Origin: Couchioplanes azureus
GTDB lineage: Bacteria > Actinomycetota > Actinomycetes > Mycobacteriales > Micromonosporaceae
Assembly: GCF_014648355.1 (NCBI RefSeq)
Contig: NZ_BMQY01000001.1
Span: 1,046,757 to 1,110,756 of the forward strand
Length of the DNA stretch: 64,000 nucleotides
Direction of reading: 5' to 3'
The stretch's first letter is position 1, and each line of letters opens with the position of its first letter. Position numbers and translations under genes: made by a program. Under the pieces are notes generated by a model. The model saw only the letters and a program-made list of their open reading frames with translations. It was not told the origin of the DNA and did no database searches. Shown here piece by piece: positions 1-9,337 of this stretch.

Positions 1-996
1 CTCGCGCCGTACGCGCTGATCCCGACCCCGGTCCGCACCGAGTTCGCGACCGGCCCGACCGGCGACCGGGAGTACGAGATCGCGGTCTCCAACGCCCGCG
101 CCGAACGCCGCATGCTGGTCCAGGACATCTGCTCCATGCTGGTGCCGCCGCAGGTCGCCAAGGAGGCCTCGACGGCGACGCTGCTACGCCACGCGGTACG
201 CCAGGTCCCGGCCGAGGAGACCTCCACCCTGGACGACGTGGTGGCGACCCTGCAGGGCCTGGACGACGACGAAGGCAAGGAACTCGCCAACCTCCTGCTC
301 GACACGGCGGAGATGCCGCTCGCCCTGCTCTTCTTCGGTCGCCCGCCGCAGCACCTGCTCGGCGCCGACGCGGCCCTGACGGTCATCACGATGGCGGGCC
401 TGCGCCTGCCCGACCTGAAGATCGAGCGAGAATACTGGTCGGCCGAGGAGTCCCTCGCCCTGCCGATGCTGCACACCGCCCACCGCCTGGCGGTCCGCCG
501 CTGCTACGGCGGCTCGATGTCGTCGCGGAAAATGGTGGGCCTGGACGAGGCCCACTTCATGGAAGGCTGGCGCTCGGGCCGCTCCTTCCTGGTCCGCCTC
601 GCCCGCGACTCCCGCAAATGGAACCTCGCGGCCCTGGTCGCCTCCCAGAACCCCCGCGACATCCTCGGCCTCGACGTCCAGAACCTGGTGTCGACGGTCT
701 TCGTGGGCCGCATCGCCGAAGACCAGGAAATCGCCTCGGAAGCCCTCCGCCTCCTCCGCGTCCCCGTCCACGACGGCTACGAGGCGACGTTGGCGTCGCT
801 CTCCCAGGCGGACGCCTCGTCATCGACCCGCCTCGGCTTCCGCGAGTTCGTGATGCGAGACGTGGACGGCCGGGTGCAGAAGGTCAGAGTCGACGTCTCG
901 TACGTCGCAGGCCTCCTGGAACACCTCGACACCACCCCGGCGGCGGCAAAGGCAGCCCCCACGGCCATCCCGACCTTCTCCGACCTGGAGGCCTGA
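1..996 (+). CDS. VirB4/TraC-like conjugation-type ATPase, C-terminal part
   Basis: Partial gene whose 5' end lies outside the window; the frame is open from base 1 to the TGA at 994-996. The visible 331 residues are the C-terminal half of an AAA-type ATPase of type IV secretion systems. A Walker B-like strand (KMVGLDEAHF) is followed by a sensor-type segment ending in LVASQNPRDI, the arrangement seen in VirB4/TraC and HerA-like motors; the Walker A motif would be upstream. The next gene starts 2 nt after the stop and encodes a polytopic membrane protein, as expected for a secretion-channel operon. In this family the ATPase sits on the inner face of the membrane and powers assembly or substrate transfer. 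Family assignment is fairly sure; substrate is unknown. Confidence 0.75.
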   Translation, partial: LAPYALIPTPVRTEFATGPTGDREYEIAVSNARAERRMLVQDICSMLVPPQVAKEASTATLLRHAVRQVPAEETSTLDDVVATLQGLDDDEGKELANLLLDTAEMPLALLFFGRPPQHLLGADAALTVITMAGLRLPDLKIEREYWSAEESLALPMLHTAHRLAVRRCYGGSMSSRKMVGLDEAHFMEGWRSGRSFLVRLARDSRKWNLAALVASQNPRDILGLDVQNLVSTVFVGRIAEDQEIASEALRLLRVPVHDGYEATLASLSQADASSSTRLGFREFVMRDVDGRVQKVRVDVSYVAGLLEHLDTTPAAAKAAPTAIPTFSDLEA

Positions 997-998
997 CC

Positions 999-2969
999 AT
1001 GCTCCGCCGGGTATGCGCTCTGCTGACAACCATGGCGGTAGCGTTCGTGGCAAGCATCGCCTGGGCCGTAGCAGCCCCTACCCCGGCAACAGCCGGCCCC
1101 CTCCAGGCCCCGGGCGGCGCCTGCAGCACAGAAGAGTGGAAGCAGGACTTCAGGTCCTGCGTCGCCCGGCTCGCAGACGTCAGCGCCGACCGGGCCCAAT
1201 GTCTGATGCCCCCCACCCCCAGCACCCCCGACTCCGGCCTAGCCGGCTGGTTCGCCGAACGCCCGAAGTCGTCGACGAAGGACGGCCCGCAAGGGCTTTA
1301 CAGCCAATATGGGTACGCTGGATACACCTATACGACCTATGACTTAGAGGGTGGCTGCGCATCTACACTGATAGACCCCGAGTTCAAAGTCGAGACGACC
1401 ATCGCCAACGGCGAATTCATGATCGCCACGGCAGTCATCGGAGCATCGAACGCCCTCCGTGAACGCGCCTGGGATCCAGAGACTTTGTGGGGGTGGGCGG
1501 ACCCGCTAGTCGATCAGGCCACGAAGGCTGTCTACGAGAAGGTATTCAGCGTCTTCGGAATCATTACCTTGGCCGTTGTAGGGCTCTACCTCATCTGGCG
1601 GTCGCGGCAGGCCGACATGGGTGCCGCTACAACGACTGCCGGCTGGGCAATCCTCATCATGGTCGCCGTGACCGCAATCGCCGCCTGGCCGGTCAAGTCG
1701 GCGAACATCGCTGATCAGAGTCTCATCACGACGCTCGGTGTCGTGCACGACGCCGTCGGTCCACGTCCGCAGGATGGCGACGCCTCGACAGGATGCCGGC
1801 TTGGCAAAGCTGAGGCATGCAAGGACAACCGCCCTCCTGCTGTGCGTGCCAGCGACACAGCTACAGAGACCATGCTCTACCGGAACTGGCTGCGAGGCTT
1901 GCTCGGTTCGGCCGACAGCGTCACTGCCCAGACCTATGGTCGCGCACTCTACGACGCACGCTCGATCACCTGGGACGAAGCGCAGAAGATGCGCGACAAC
2001 CCAGAGACCAGAAGCGCCACGATCAACGCCAAGAATGCGCAGTGGGAGAAGGTCGCCGAACAGATCAAGAACGAGGACCCCGAAGCCTATGAATACCTGC
2101 AAGGCGTCAATGGGATGGATCGGGTTGGGGCCGGGTTCATTGCGGTGCTTGCGGCGGTCATGTTTGCGATGTTCGATCTGACTGCTTCGCTGTTGGTGTT
2201 GCTGGGGTTCCTGATCTTCAGGTGGGCGGTCATCGCCGCGCCGATTCTGGGGACGGTCGGGCTGTTGCGGCCGGCCAGTTCGGGGATTCGGCGGCTGGGG
2301 AATGCCGTGATTGCGGCGATCTTCAATATTGCGATCTTCGGGACCGGGGCGGCGATCTATCTGTTCGCCGTCGACCTGATCATGAATACCGGGAGCCTGG
2401 CCGGGTGGCTGCAAGTGGTCCTCGTGTGGCTTTGCGGGGTTGTGGGTTGGCTGTTGTTGCGGCCGTACCGGCGGATTACGCAGTTGGGCGGGAAGGACGG
2501 TACGGCGGCGATCACGTCGGCTGGGTCTTGGCATCGGCGGTTCTTCCGGGATATGCGGGAGGCCGCGAAGCTTGATGTGGCCGATGCCGGGGGGACGAAC
2601 GAGCCGCGGTTCGGCAAGGGGCGGACCGTGTACGTCGAACAGGGGAATCTTCGGCCCGAGGCGCGGCTCGAGGATCCGGCTCATGCCGCTGCGGCTCGTA
2701 CCGAGACGACCTCCGGGGCGGTTCGGGATGCGGCCGTCGTCGCCGCGCGGCCGGATGGGCAGGAGTCCGCTCGGGATGCCGCGCCGGTGGGGGATTCGGG
2801 GGCGGTGCCGGTGGCTGCCGCGGCTCCGGCTCACCGGCAGCGGCGGGCGCCGGGGTGGACCGAGCCGGACGTTGCCGAGTCGCCGGCTTCGTACGCGATC
2901 TATCGACCGGAGACCGGCGCGACGACGCGGGAGCCGGCGCCGCCGCGGGTGCGGACCGAGGCGCGGTGA
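999..2969 (+). CDS. Polytopic membrane protein, VirB6/TrbL-like channel subunit
   Basis: A 656-residue protein starting at ATG 999, 2 nt after the upstream stop. Residues 1-32 look like a signal peptide ending near ATAG. A mostly hydrophilic, cysteine-containing segment follows, then hydrophobic helices around residues 180-230 and 380-500 (for example GIITLAVVGLYLIW and LVVLWLCG-type stretches), and a long Pro/Ala/Arg-rich cytosolic tail. This order (signal peptide, external domain, helix bundle, charged tail) resembles TrbL/VirB6-type components. Position directly after a VirB4-like ATPase supports a role as inner-membrane channel. No catalytic motif is visible. The tail may recruit partner ATPases (inference). 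Confidence 0.6.
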   Translation: MLRRVCALLTTMAVAFVASIAWAVAAPTPATAGPLQAPGGACSTEEWKQDFRSCVARLADVSADRAQCLMPPTPSTPDSGLAGWFAERPKSSTKDGPQGLYSQYGYAGYTYTTYDLEGGCASTLIDPEFKVETTIANGEFMIATAVIGASNALRERAWDPETLWGWADPLVDQATKAVYEKVFSVFGIITLAVVGLYLIWRSRQADMGAATTTAGWAILIMVAVTAIAAWPVKSANIADQSLITTLGVVHDAVGPRPQDGDASTGCRLGKAEACKDNRPPAVRASDTATETMLYRNWLRGLLGSADSVTAQTYGRALYDARSITWDEAQKMRDNPETRSATINAKNAQWEKVAEQIKNEDPEAYEYLQGVNGMDRVGAGFIAVLAAVMFAMFDLTASLLVLLGFLIFRWAVIAAPILGTVGLLRPASSGIRRLGNAVIAAIFNIAIFGTGAAIYLFAVDLIMNTGSLAGWLQVVLVWLCGVVGWLLLRPYRRITQLGGKDGTAAITSAGSWHRRFFRDMREAAKLDVADAGGTNEPRFGKGRTVYVEQGNLRPEARLEDPAHAAAARTETTSGAVRDAAVVAARPDGQESARDAAPVGDSGAVPVAAAAPAHRQRRAPGWTEPDVAESPASYAIYRPETGATTREPAPPRVRTEAR

Positions 2970-2975
2970 GCGGTC

Positions 2976-3530
2976 ATGCCCAGGGTGCTCGAACGCGGTC
3001 TCACCGGACTGTTCCGCTCGCGGTGGGGTGTGGCGCTGGTGATCGCCCTGGTCGTGCTGGGGGTGGTCGGCATCGGGCGGCTCTTCTCCGACGGCGGCGG
3101 CAACGGCGGGCGGCTGCTCGCCCCCGTGTCGCCGGCGCCGGTCGTGAGTGTGGACCCCAGCTTCAACGACGACGGCGTGATCGTCGACGACGCGCCGCCG
3201 CCCTCACCCCGGACGAGTCCCGGGACCGCCCCGCCCGAGGCTGTCGCGTACGCGTTCGCGTCGGCCTGGGTGGACCACAAGAACGTCTCCGCGAAGGCCT
3301 GGCACGACGGCATAGTCCCCAATGCCACCCCGAGCCTGTCCCAGGAGCTGAACGGCGTGGACCCGGCCGACGTACCCGCCGATCGGGTCATCGGGCGGCC
3401 GGCGCTCGTACCCATCGGTGATGGTCTGGTCAATGCGGTCGTCACCGTGGATTCCGGCAAACTGACGCTGCGGCTCGTCGCGCCGGACGGACGATGGCTC
3501 GTCGACGGCGTCGACTGGGACGGGTCGTGA
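2976..3530 (+). CDS. Membrane-anchored NTF2-like (TcpC/VirB8-type) protein
   Basis: A 184-residue protein beginning at ATG 2976, 6 nt after the previous stop. Short basic N-terminus, one transmembrane helix (about residues 17-36, VALVIALVVLGVVGIG), a Gly/Pro-rich linker, then a roughly 100-residue domain opening with VAYAFASAWVDH and ending in LVDGVDWD. The single-helix plus alpha/beta domain architecture matches VirB8/TcpC scaffold proteins of type IV systems, and the neighbouring genes agree. Primary-sequence evidence for the fold is weak. Its stop overlaps the GTG of the wall hydrolase gene, so the two are probably translationally coupled. Confidence 0.5.
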   Translation: MPRVLERGLTGLFRSRWGVALVIALVVLGVVGIGRLFSDGGGNGGRLLAPVSPAPVVSVDPSFNDDGVIVDDAPPPSPRTSPGTAPPEAVAYAFASAWVDHKNVSAKAWHDGIVPNATPSLSQELNGVDPADVPADRVIGRPALVPIGDGLVNAVVTVDSGKLTLRLVAPDGRWLVDGVDWDGS

Positions 3531-4666
3531 CGGTGCGGCGGCCGCGGCGGATCGCTCTGCTCGTGGCTCTGGTGGCCACCCTGGCGCTGCTGTGCTGCGG
3601 CGGCAGCGTCGGCGCGATCCTGATCGGCGGCTTCGTGGGCGACGAGGATGATCTGGGCCTGTTCAGTTCCGGCTGCGGTACCGGCGGTCCGGTCGACCCG
3701 GATTCCAAGTTGCCGCGGCTGCGACCGTACGGGCCCGCGCAGATGAAGAATGCGGCGATCATCATCAACGTCGGCGCGAACCTGAAGATGCCGCCGCGGG
3801 CGTGGGTCATCGCCGTGGCGACCGCCATGCAGGAGTCGCGGCTGACGAACCTCGGACATCTGGGCAAGCGCAACGACCACGACTCGCTCGGCCTGTTCCA
3901 GCAGCGGCCGAGCAGCGGGTGGGGCACTCCGGCCCAGGTCACCGACCCCACGTACGCGGCGACCAAGTTCTACGAGAAACTGAAGACGATCGACGGCTGG
4001 GAGAAGATGCCGCTGACCCAGGCCGCTCAGCGGGTGCAGATCAGCGCGTACCCGGACGCGTACGCGAAGCATGAGCTCGTCGCCACGCAGATCGTCAACC
4101 TGCTCGCGGACGGCGCGGCCAACGCGGTCGGCAACTCCCTGGCGATGGTCTGCGCCTCGGCGGCGGACATCGCCGCGTCAGGGTGGACCAACCCGTTCGC
4201 GGTCAAGGCGTCGGACGGGCACAAGTGGAGCGTCGGCTCCGGGTTCCGCACCCCCCAACGTCCCGACCACCACGGGGTCGACCTCATCGCCGGGCTCGAG
4301 ACGCCGGTCCGCTCGGTGGCGAGCGGCGTCGTCTCCCGCGTCATGTGCGACGAGACGTTCAGCGGCGTGCTCGACTGCGACCGTCCTGGGTGGCCGGGCA
4401 AGGGCGGCTGCGGCTGGATGGTGGAGATCCGGCACGCCGGCAACATCATGACCCGCTACTGTCACCTGGTGAGACGACCGGCTCTGAAGGTCGGTCAGCG
4501 GGTCGCCGCCGGCCAGGTCATCGCCCATTGCGGTACGAGCGGGAACTCGTCCGGCCCGCACCTGCACTTCGAGGTGCACCGCAACAACGACACCTCCAGC
4601 GCCAGTGCGGAGGACCCGGTGGAGTTCATGGCCCAGCGTGGCGCACCGCTGACCGGGTCGCAGTGA
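3527..4666 (+). CDS. Two-domain cell-wall hydrolase: lysozyme-like transglycosylase plus M23 peptidase
   Basis: The GTG at 3527 overlaps the upstream TGA (GTGA) and gives 379 residues; a longer reading from 3494 would overlap the previous gene by 37 nt. An N-terminal membrane helix (about residues 8-30) is followed by a lysozyme-like domain with a candidate catalytic Glu in AMQESRL and the DSLGLFQQRPSSGWG segment. The C-terminal M23 domain carries the zinc ligands in HHGVD and HLHFEVH. Such two-domain enzymes open the peptidoglycan for type IV secretion channels (VirB1/Tn916 Orf14 type). It sits inside the ATPase-channel operon, and its stop TGA overlaps the next ATG (ATGA type). Enzyme class is sure; the transport role is inferred from neighbours. 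Confidence 0.85.
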   Translation: MTVRRPRRIALLVALVATLALLCCGGSVGAILIGGFVGDEDDLGLFSSGCGTGGPVDPDSKLPRLRPYGPAQMKNAAIIINVGANLKMPPRAWVIAVATAMQESRLTNLGHLGKRNDHDSLGLFQQRPSSGWGTPAQVTDPTYAATKFYEKLKTIDGWEKMPLTQAAQRVQISAYPDAYAKHELVATQIVNLLADGAANAVGNSLAMVCASAADIAASGWTNPFAVKASDGHKWSVGSGFRTPQRPDHHGVDLIAGLETPVRSVASGVVSRVMCDETFSGVLDCDRPGWPGKGGCGWMVEIRHAGNIMTRYCHLVRRPALKVGQRVAAGQVIAHCGTSGNSSGPHLHFEVHRNNDTSSASAEDPVEFMAQRGAPLTGSQ

Positions 4667-5268
4667 TGGGCGAGCCCCTGCCGGACCCGTTCGCGGGCAG
4701 CTCCTCGTGGGTGCCCGGGCCGCCGCGGCCGGTCGTACCGACCCCGGCCACCATGGGTGGCAGCCTCCGCGGCCGGCGCGTCCTGATCGGCCTGCCGGGT
4801 CACGGGTGGCGCGCCGACCTGCGCGCCGACGAGAAGGTGGTGCAGGGCAGCCGGACGTACGTGCCGGTGATGCCGGAGGCCGAGTGGTATCGCGCGGAAG
4901 CGGAGCAGACGGAGGTGTTCGCGCCGCTCGTTCCGGTGGAGCGGGTGTGGGTGGAGGAGCTGGGCATGGCGGGTACGGCGAGCCAGCGCGCCGACGTCAT
5001 GTCCCGCCTGGTGTCGATGGACGAGCCGCCACGCCGCAACCCGGTGGCGGCACTGGACGCGGACGGCCTGACGGGTCGCCGAGTGATCCAGATCCTCGAC
5101 GACGGCACCGAACGAAGAGACCTCCGAGCCGTCACCGAACTCCACACCAGCGACGAAGGCGACATCTGCGCCCGAGTAACCACAGAACTAGACTGGTACC
5201 GCTGGTCCTGGACCGGAAAAGCCCCAAGAACCCTGACGATCCCCGTCCACCTGCTCTGGCTGGAGTGA
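4666..5268 (+). CDS. Conserved-type hypothetical protein, last gene of the secretion-like operon
   Basis: A 200-residue protein with its ATG at 4666 overlapping the TGA of the wall hydrolase. The first 30 residues are Pro-rich; the rest is acidic and tryptophan-rich (EWYRAEAEQ, DWYRWSWTG) with no membrane helix or signal peptide, so it is probably cytosolic. I do not recognise a family. Tight coupling to the four upstream genes suggests a soluble accessory of the same apparatus. Base composition drops towards its 3' end. The convergent gene ends only 4 nt downstream, with no clear terminator hairpin between them. Confidence 0.6.
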   Translation: MGEPLPDPFAGSSSWVPGPPRPVVPTPATMGGSLRGRRVLIGLPGHGWRADLRADEKVVQGSRTYVPVMPEAEWYRAEAEQTEVFAPLVPVERVWVEELGMAGTASQRADVMSRLVSMDEPPRRNPVAALDADGLTGRRVIQILDDGTERRDLRAVTELHTSDEGDICARVTTELDWYRWSWTGKAPRTLTIPVHLLWLE

Positions 5269-5272
5269 TCAC

Positions 5273-5794
5273 TCAGTTGATCGGCGAGGCTCCACACACG
5301 CGCCACCCGTCCTGATCCACCAGGGGAAATCGCCAACCATCCGTGGTCCTCTCACTGCCGTCCGAGATCGTTCGACGGATATCTGTGCTCACCAACGTCT
5401 GGCCACCCTCTGTCGATACCGTCAGGCTCGTCCAGTCGACTCGGATTCCGATCGAGAAGCGCTGTTCGCGGCTCTGGATGTCGTCACGGAAAGCCTTCAG
5501 CAGGGACAGTTCAGGCTCCTTGCAGGTGAAGAGGGAAGCTTGTTGGTCGTCGCGGTTTACCAGGTAGGCGCGGAGGAAGTTGTCGACCACGGCGTCGGGG
5601 GCGGTTCTTTTGATTTTTGTTGCTTCGTCGTAGATGGAGATGAAGACTCCGACTCCGCCCAGGCAGAGGAGGGACAGGATGCCGGCCGCCATGGCCAGGA
5701 TGAGTCTCGTGCGGCGGTTCGCGGGCTTCGGGGGCGCAGCGGCCTGGGCCGGGGGTGGGACCGCCGGCTGGGCGGGTGGGTTGGTGGACTGCAC
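5273..5794 (-). CDS. Membrane-anchored NTF2-like protein with paired cysteines
   Basis: GTG start at 5794, 173 residues. A Pro/Ala-rich cytosolic N-terminus (1-28), one transmembrane helix (about 33-54), then an extracellular domain opening VVDNFLRAYLVNRDD with one Cys early (FTCKEP) and one near the end (WRVCG), likely a disulfide. The same layout and motif spacing recur in the protein at 40822-42039, so the two look paralogous. Function unknown; the fold resembles small NTF2-like (DUF4878-type) domains. A TAATCT hexamer lies 7 nt upstream of the GTG, suggesting a leaderless transcript and supporting this start. Confidence 0.65.
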   Translation of the reverse strand: MQSTNPPAQPAVPPPAQAAAPPKPANRRTRLILAMAAGILSLLCLGGVGVFISIYDEATKIKRTAPDAVVDNFLRAYLVNRDDQQASLFTCKEPELSLLKAFRDDIQSREQRFSIGIRVDWTSLTVSTEGGQTLVSTDIRRTISDGSERTTDGWRFPLVDQDGWRVCGASPIN

Positions 5795-5801
5795 CCTTAC
5801 G

Positions 5802-5807
5802 AGATTA
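5802..5807 (-). promoter_or_regulatory. -10 element of a leaderless promoter
   Basis: TAATCT on the minus strand, 7 nt before the GTG at 5794, fits the actinobacterial TANNNT -10 and would place the transcript start at the start codon. Confidence 0.5.
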
Positions 5808-6098
5808 GTGGGTTCCGCTGTGGACTAGCTCTCGATACTCGGCCGCCGGCGGGGTTCGGTCGATAGAGTGCCGGCGTGGTGGGCGGTTGTGTGCTGCCGT
5901 TCGGTGGAGCCCGCGCGTCACCCCGGGCGTCGCCGGCTGGGAAGATTGACCCGGCCGCGGACCTTGGATCGATGTCCGTCGCACGGTTGGCCGCTCGGGG
6001 CCGGCGCTCGGTGGGTCGCCGGGCTCGCCGGGCCGGCATCGGCGGCGTGGCGGACCGCGAGCGGGGTACGGTTTGTGCGCACACACGGAGGTGAGGCG

Positions 6099-8681
6099 GT
6101 GGATTCGACGGGGCGGATCGAGCAGGCCGCGGCCCTGCACCGCCAGGCGGAGGCCACCGTCGTGGCGGCCGCCGCCGCGTTGGAGGGCCACGTTGCGCCC
6201 GCCGCCGATTCGCTGGAGCAGCATCGTCTTGCCGAGGAGTTGCGGGCCGCCGCCGGGGAGCTGGCTCCCGGGTGGCTCGGGTCGCCGCTCGATGCGTTGT
6301 CGGCGAACGCTCCGCTCGGCGGCGTCTCCCCTCCGCAGTTCGTGCGGCTCGGCGTCGCTCAGCCGCTGGACGATGCGCGGTTTCCCGCCATCGTGCCGCT
6401 GCTCGGCAGCGGGCATCTGACCGTCGACGCCGACGCCCGGGATCCTCGGGTCGCCGGGCTGTTGCGCTGCCTGCTGCTGCGGCTGCTGGCTGCCGCGCCC
6501 GCCGGGTCGTTGCTCGTCCGCGCCGTCGACGGTACGGGTGGCGGCACGGTGTTCGCCCCTTTCGAGGCCCTGGCCGACGCGGGCCTCATGTCGCCGCCGG
6601 CCATCGACCGCGCCGGGTTGCGGGACGTGCTCACGGAGGCCGAGAAGTGGCTGCGTCCCGTACGCGGTGGTGCCGTCCGCAGGGGCCGCCGCGACCGGAT
6701 GATGTTGCTGATCGTCGCGAGCCTGCCGGAGTTGACCGAGGGCGCCGACCTGGTGCGGATCGCGGCGCTGGCGCAGCAGGGGCCGGAGTCCGGCCTGCAT
6801 CTCGTGGTGGCCGGCTGGCCGCCGCCTCCGCTGACGGCCGAGACCACGCAGCCGCCGCTGCCGCGTACCACCCAGGTGTCCGTGCGCAATCCGTACGCGG
6901 TCATCGGCAATCCGCCGGGCGCGTCGTTCGGGTCGATCCCGGAGGCGGTCTGGCTCAACGCCCCGGTGTTCCTCGACGAGGATCCGCCGCCGCACCTGGT
7001 CGACGCCGTGTGCCACGAGCTGGCCGCGCATTCGGCCGCCGCCTCGCAGGTGACGCTCTCCGACCTGCTGCCGGAGCCGGCCGACGAGATCTGGTCCGGC
7101 GACGCCGGCGACGGGCTCGGCACCACGGTCGGGCATGACGGCGACACGCCGGTGGTGCTGCAGTTCAACGACCTTACTCCACACTGGATGGTGGGCGGGC
7201 GGTCGGGCGCCGGCAAGACGGCCTTCCTGATCAATGTCCTGTACGGCCTGGGCACCCGCTACAGCCCCGACGAGCTCAGCCTCTACCTGCTGGACTTCAA
7301 GGAAGGCGTCTCGTTCGCCGAGTTCGTGCCGACCGCCCGGGACCGCACCTGGTTGCCGCACGCGCGCGCGGTCGGGGTGGAGTCCGACCGGGAATACGGC
7401 CTGGCGGTGCTGCGCGAGCTCGACGCCGAGATGACCCGGCGGTCGGTGGCGTACAAGCGGGCGGGGGTGACCCGGTTCGCGGATCTGCGGGCGGTGGCGG
7501 CCGAGGAGGGCCGCGGCAAGCCGATGCCGCGCGTGCTCTGCGTCATCGACGAGTTCCAGGTGCTGCTGGCCGGCAACGATCCGATGGCCGGGGAGGCGGT
7601 GCAGCTGCTGGAGTCGCTGGCGCGCAAGGGCCGCTCGTACGGTATCCATCTGGTGCTGGCGAGCCAGACCGTCCTCGGTGTCGAGGCCCTGTACGCGAAG
7701 CGTGACTCGATCTTCGGTCAGTTCCCGGTCCGGATCGCGCTGCCGGGCGGCGGGGACGTCCTGGAGCCGACCAACGACTCCGCGGCGGGGCTGCCGCTGG
7801 GCACCGCGGTCGTCAACACGGCCGGCGGGCTGGGTGGTCCCCGGGGCGCGACCCGCGGCCACGAGCGCATCGTGCGCTTCCCGGATCCGCACGCCGACCG
7901 GGACGTCCTCAGCGAGCTGCGGCACAAGCTGTGGGGTGCCCGGGATCCGGAGGCGCAGCCGCCGCGGATCTTCGCCGGGTACGCCCGCCAGCACCTCGCC
8001 GACGACCCCACCTACCGGGCCGCGCTGGCGGGCCGGGCGGGGCGCCCGTCGGCCCTGCTCGGCCGGGTCATCGACGTCGCCATGTCGACCGCGGCGTTCC
8101 CGCTCGACGCCTCGCCGGGACGGCATCTGGCGATCCTGGGCTCGCGGGCGGCCGGGGCGGAGGTCCTGGACGCGGCCGCCCGCGGTGTCGCCGCGTTCCA
8201 CGCCCCGCGGACCGCCAGGTTCGTCATCTGCTCGCTCGTCGCCGAGGGTGACGAGCTGGCCCGGGAGCTGGCCGCCGAGATCGGCCACCGCCAGGAGGCC
8301 GTCCTCGTCGACGCCGCCGGGCTGGCCGCGGAGCTGGACCTCGAGCGGCCGGGGTACCGCGTGGTGTTCGGCATGGACGCGGCGAGCCCCGGCACCCTGC
8401 CGACGCTGCGCCAGCTGCTGCGCGAGGGCCCGAGCCGGGGCGTGCACCTGCTGTCGTGGTGGCGCGGGCTGCGCCGGTTCAGCGAGGAGACCGGCGGCAG
8501 CGCGGGCCGCGAGGACGTGGCCGGCCTGGTCTTCCTCAACGTCCCGCAGCAGGACGTGTCGCTCATGTTGGGGCAGAGCCTGGACTGGCAGCCCCGGGAG
8601 AACCGGGCGCTGCTGCATGACCGGCACGCCGACCGTACGGTGACGATCGTGCCCTTCGCCCGACCCGAGGCAGAGCGATGA
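6099..8681 (+). CDS. FtsK/SpoIIIE-type ATPase, EccC-like
   Basis: I chose the GTG at 6099 because a strong ribosome binding site (GGAGGTGAGG) precedes it and a longer reading from 5868 is low-complexity; this gives 860 residues. The N-terminal part is Ala-rich and helical. The central FtsK domain has Walker A GGRSGAGKT near residue 365 and Walker B CVIDEF near 483, followed by LVLASQTV. The C-terminal third looks like a second, degenerate P-loop domain (LAILGSRAAG). There is no N-terminal membrane segment, so it is more like a cytosolic EccC/FtsK-like translocase than a DNA pump in the septum. Its stop overlaps the next gene, which encodes a membrane protein. Substrate (DNA or small helical proteins) is not shown by the sequence. 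Confidence 0.8.
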   Translation: MDSTGRIEQAAALHRQAEATVVAAAAALEGHVAPAADSLEQHRLAEELRAAAGELAPGWLGSPLDALSANAPLGGVSPPQFVRLGVAQPLDDARFPAIVPLLGSGHLTVDADARDPRVAGLLRCLLLRLLAAAPAGSLLVRAVDGTGGGTVFAPFEALADAGLMSPPAIDRAGLRDVLTEAEKWLRPVRGGAVRRGRRDRMMLLIVASLPELTEGADLVRIAALAQQGPESGLHLVVAGWPPPPLTAETTQPPLPRTTQVSVRNPYAVIGNPPGASFGSIPEAVWLNAPVFLDEDPPPHLVDAVCHELAAHSAAASQVTLSDLLPEPADEIWSGDAGDGLGTTVGHDGDTPVVLQFNDLTPHWMVGGRSGAGKTAFLINVLYGLGTRYSPDELSLYLLDFKEGVSFAEFVPTARDRTWLPHARAVGVESDREYGLAVLRELDAEMTRRSVAYKRAGVTRFADLRAVAAEEGRGKPMPRVLCVIDEFQVLLAGNDPMAGEAVQLLESLARKGRSYGIHLVLASQTVLGVEALYAKRDSIFGQFPVRIALPGGGDVLEPTNDSAAGLPLGTAVVNTAGGLGGPRGATRGHERIVRFPDPHADRDVLSELRHKLWGARDPEAQPPRIFAGYARQHLADDPTYRAALAGRAGRPSALLGRVIDVAMSTAAFPLDASPGRHLAILGSRAAGAEVLDAAARGVAAFHAPRTARFVICSLVAEGDELARELAAEIGHRQEAVLVDAAGLAAELDLERPGYRVVFGMDAASPGTLPTLRQLLREGPSRGVHLLSWWRGLRRFSEETGGSAGREDVAGLVFLNVPQQDVSLMLGQSLDWQPRENRALLHDRHADRTVTIVPFARPEAER

Positions 8682-9316
8682 GTGACGGACCGGGCCCCTG
8701 GGGCGACTATCTCGCCGCCGCGCAGCGCCTGGACGCGGTTCGCCGCGCCGCCAGCGCGGCGGCCGGGGAGCAGGCGGCGACCGCGCAGGCCGCCCAGCAG
8801 GAGCTGACGGCGGTACGGGCCCGGCTGGCACCCCAGCGGGCGCGGCTGGTGCAGGACCTGGGCGTACCGGAAGCGCGGCTGATCCCGCAGCCGGCGGAGC
8901 AGGCCCTCGCCGCGCAGGCCGTCGCCGGCGGCCCCGCGGCCGTCCTGGCGGCGCTGCGGCAGGCCCGCGCGACCGCCGACGCCGCGGACGCGGGCATGCT
9001 GGGTCCGGGTCCGGCGGGGCCGATCCGGCCATGGGCCCGCAACCTGCTCGTGTACGGTCCGTTCGCGGCGGCCGTCCTCATCGTCCAGATAGTCCTCTAC
9101 CTGGTGGCGCCCTCCGGCTCGCTGCCGACGTACGCGCTGTTGTGCGGCCTGAGCCTGCCGCTGCTCGCGTACGGGCTGGGCTGGCTGACGATCGGCTTCG
9201 TCTACGGCGGCGGCCCGCAGAAGGTGGACCGTACGCCCATCGTGGGTGCCGTCACGTGCCTCACGCCGGTGCTGCTGACCTGCATGGGCGTCGGCCTCCT
9301 GGCGTTCATCCGATAG
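8678..9316 (+). CDS. Coiled-coil membrane protein paired with the FtsK-like ATPase
   Basis: A 212-residue protein with its ATG in an ATGA overlap with the ATPase stop. The first 110 residues are Ala/Gln/Arg-rich and should form a long coiled coil; three hydrophobic helices follow at about 126-150, 155-178 and 190-211. No enzyme motif is visible. Coupled translation suggests that it anchors the upstream ATPase, which has no membrane helix, to the membrane (inference). I do not recognise a named family. Confidence 0.65.
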   Translation: MSDGPGPWGDYLAAAQRLDAVRRAASAAAGEQAATAQAAQQELTAVRARLAPQRARLVQDLGVPEARLIPQPAEQALAAQAVAGGPAAVLAALRQARATADAADAGMLGPGPAGPIRPWARNLLVYGPFAAAVLIVQIVLYLVAPSGSLPTYALLCGLSLPLLAYGLGWLTIGFVYGGGPQKVDRTPIVGAVTCLTPVLLTCMGVGLLAFIR

Positions 9317-9337
9317 CGGCCCGGGAAGGGGTTCGGC

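Noticed and set aside
5805..9032. Very long open frame (1075 codons) on the minus strand opposite the FtsK-like ATPase
   Set aside because: Arg/Gly/Pro-rich shadow of a high-GC gene; the plus strand has P-loop motifs and a ribosome binding site.
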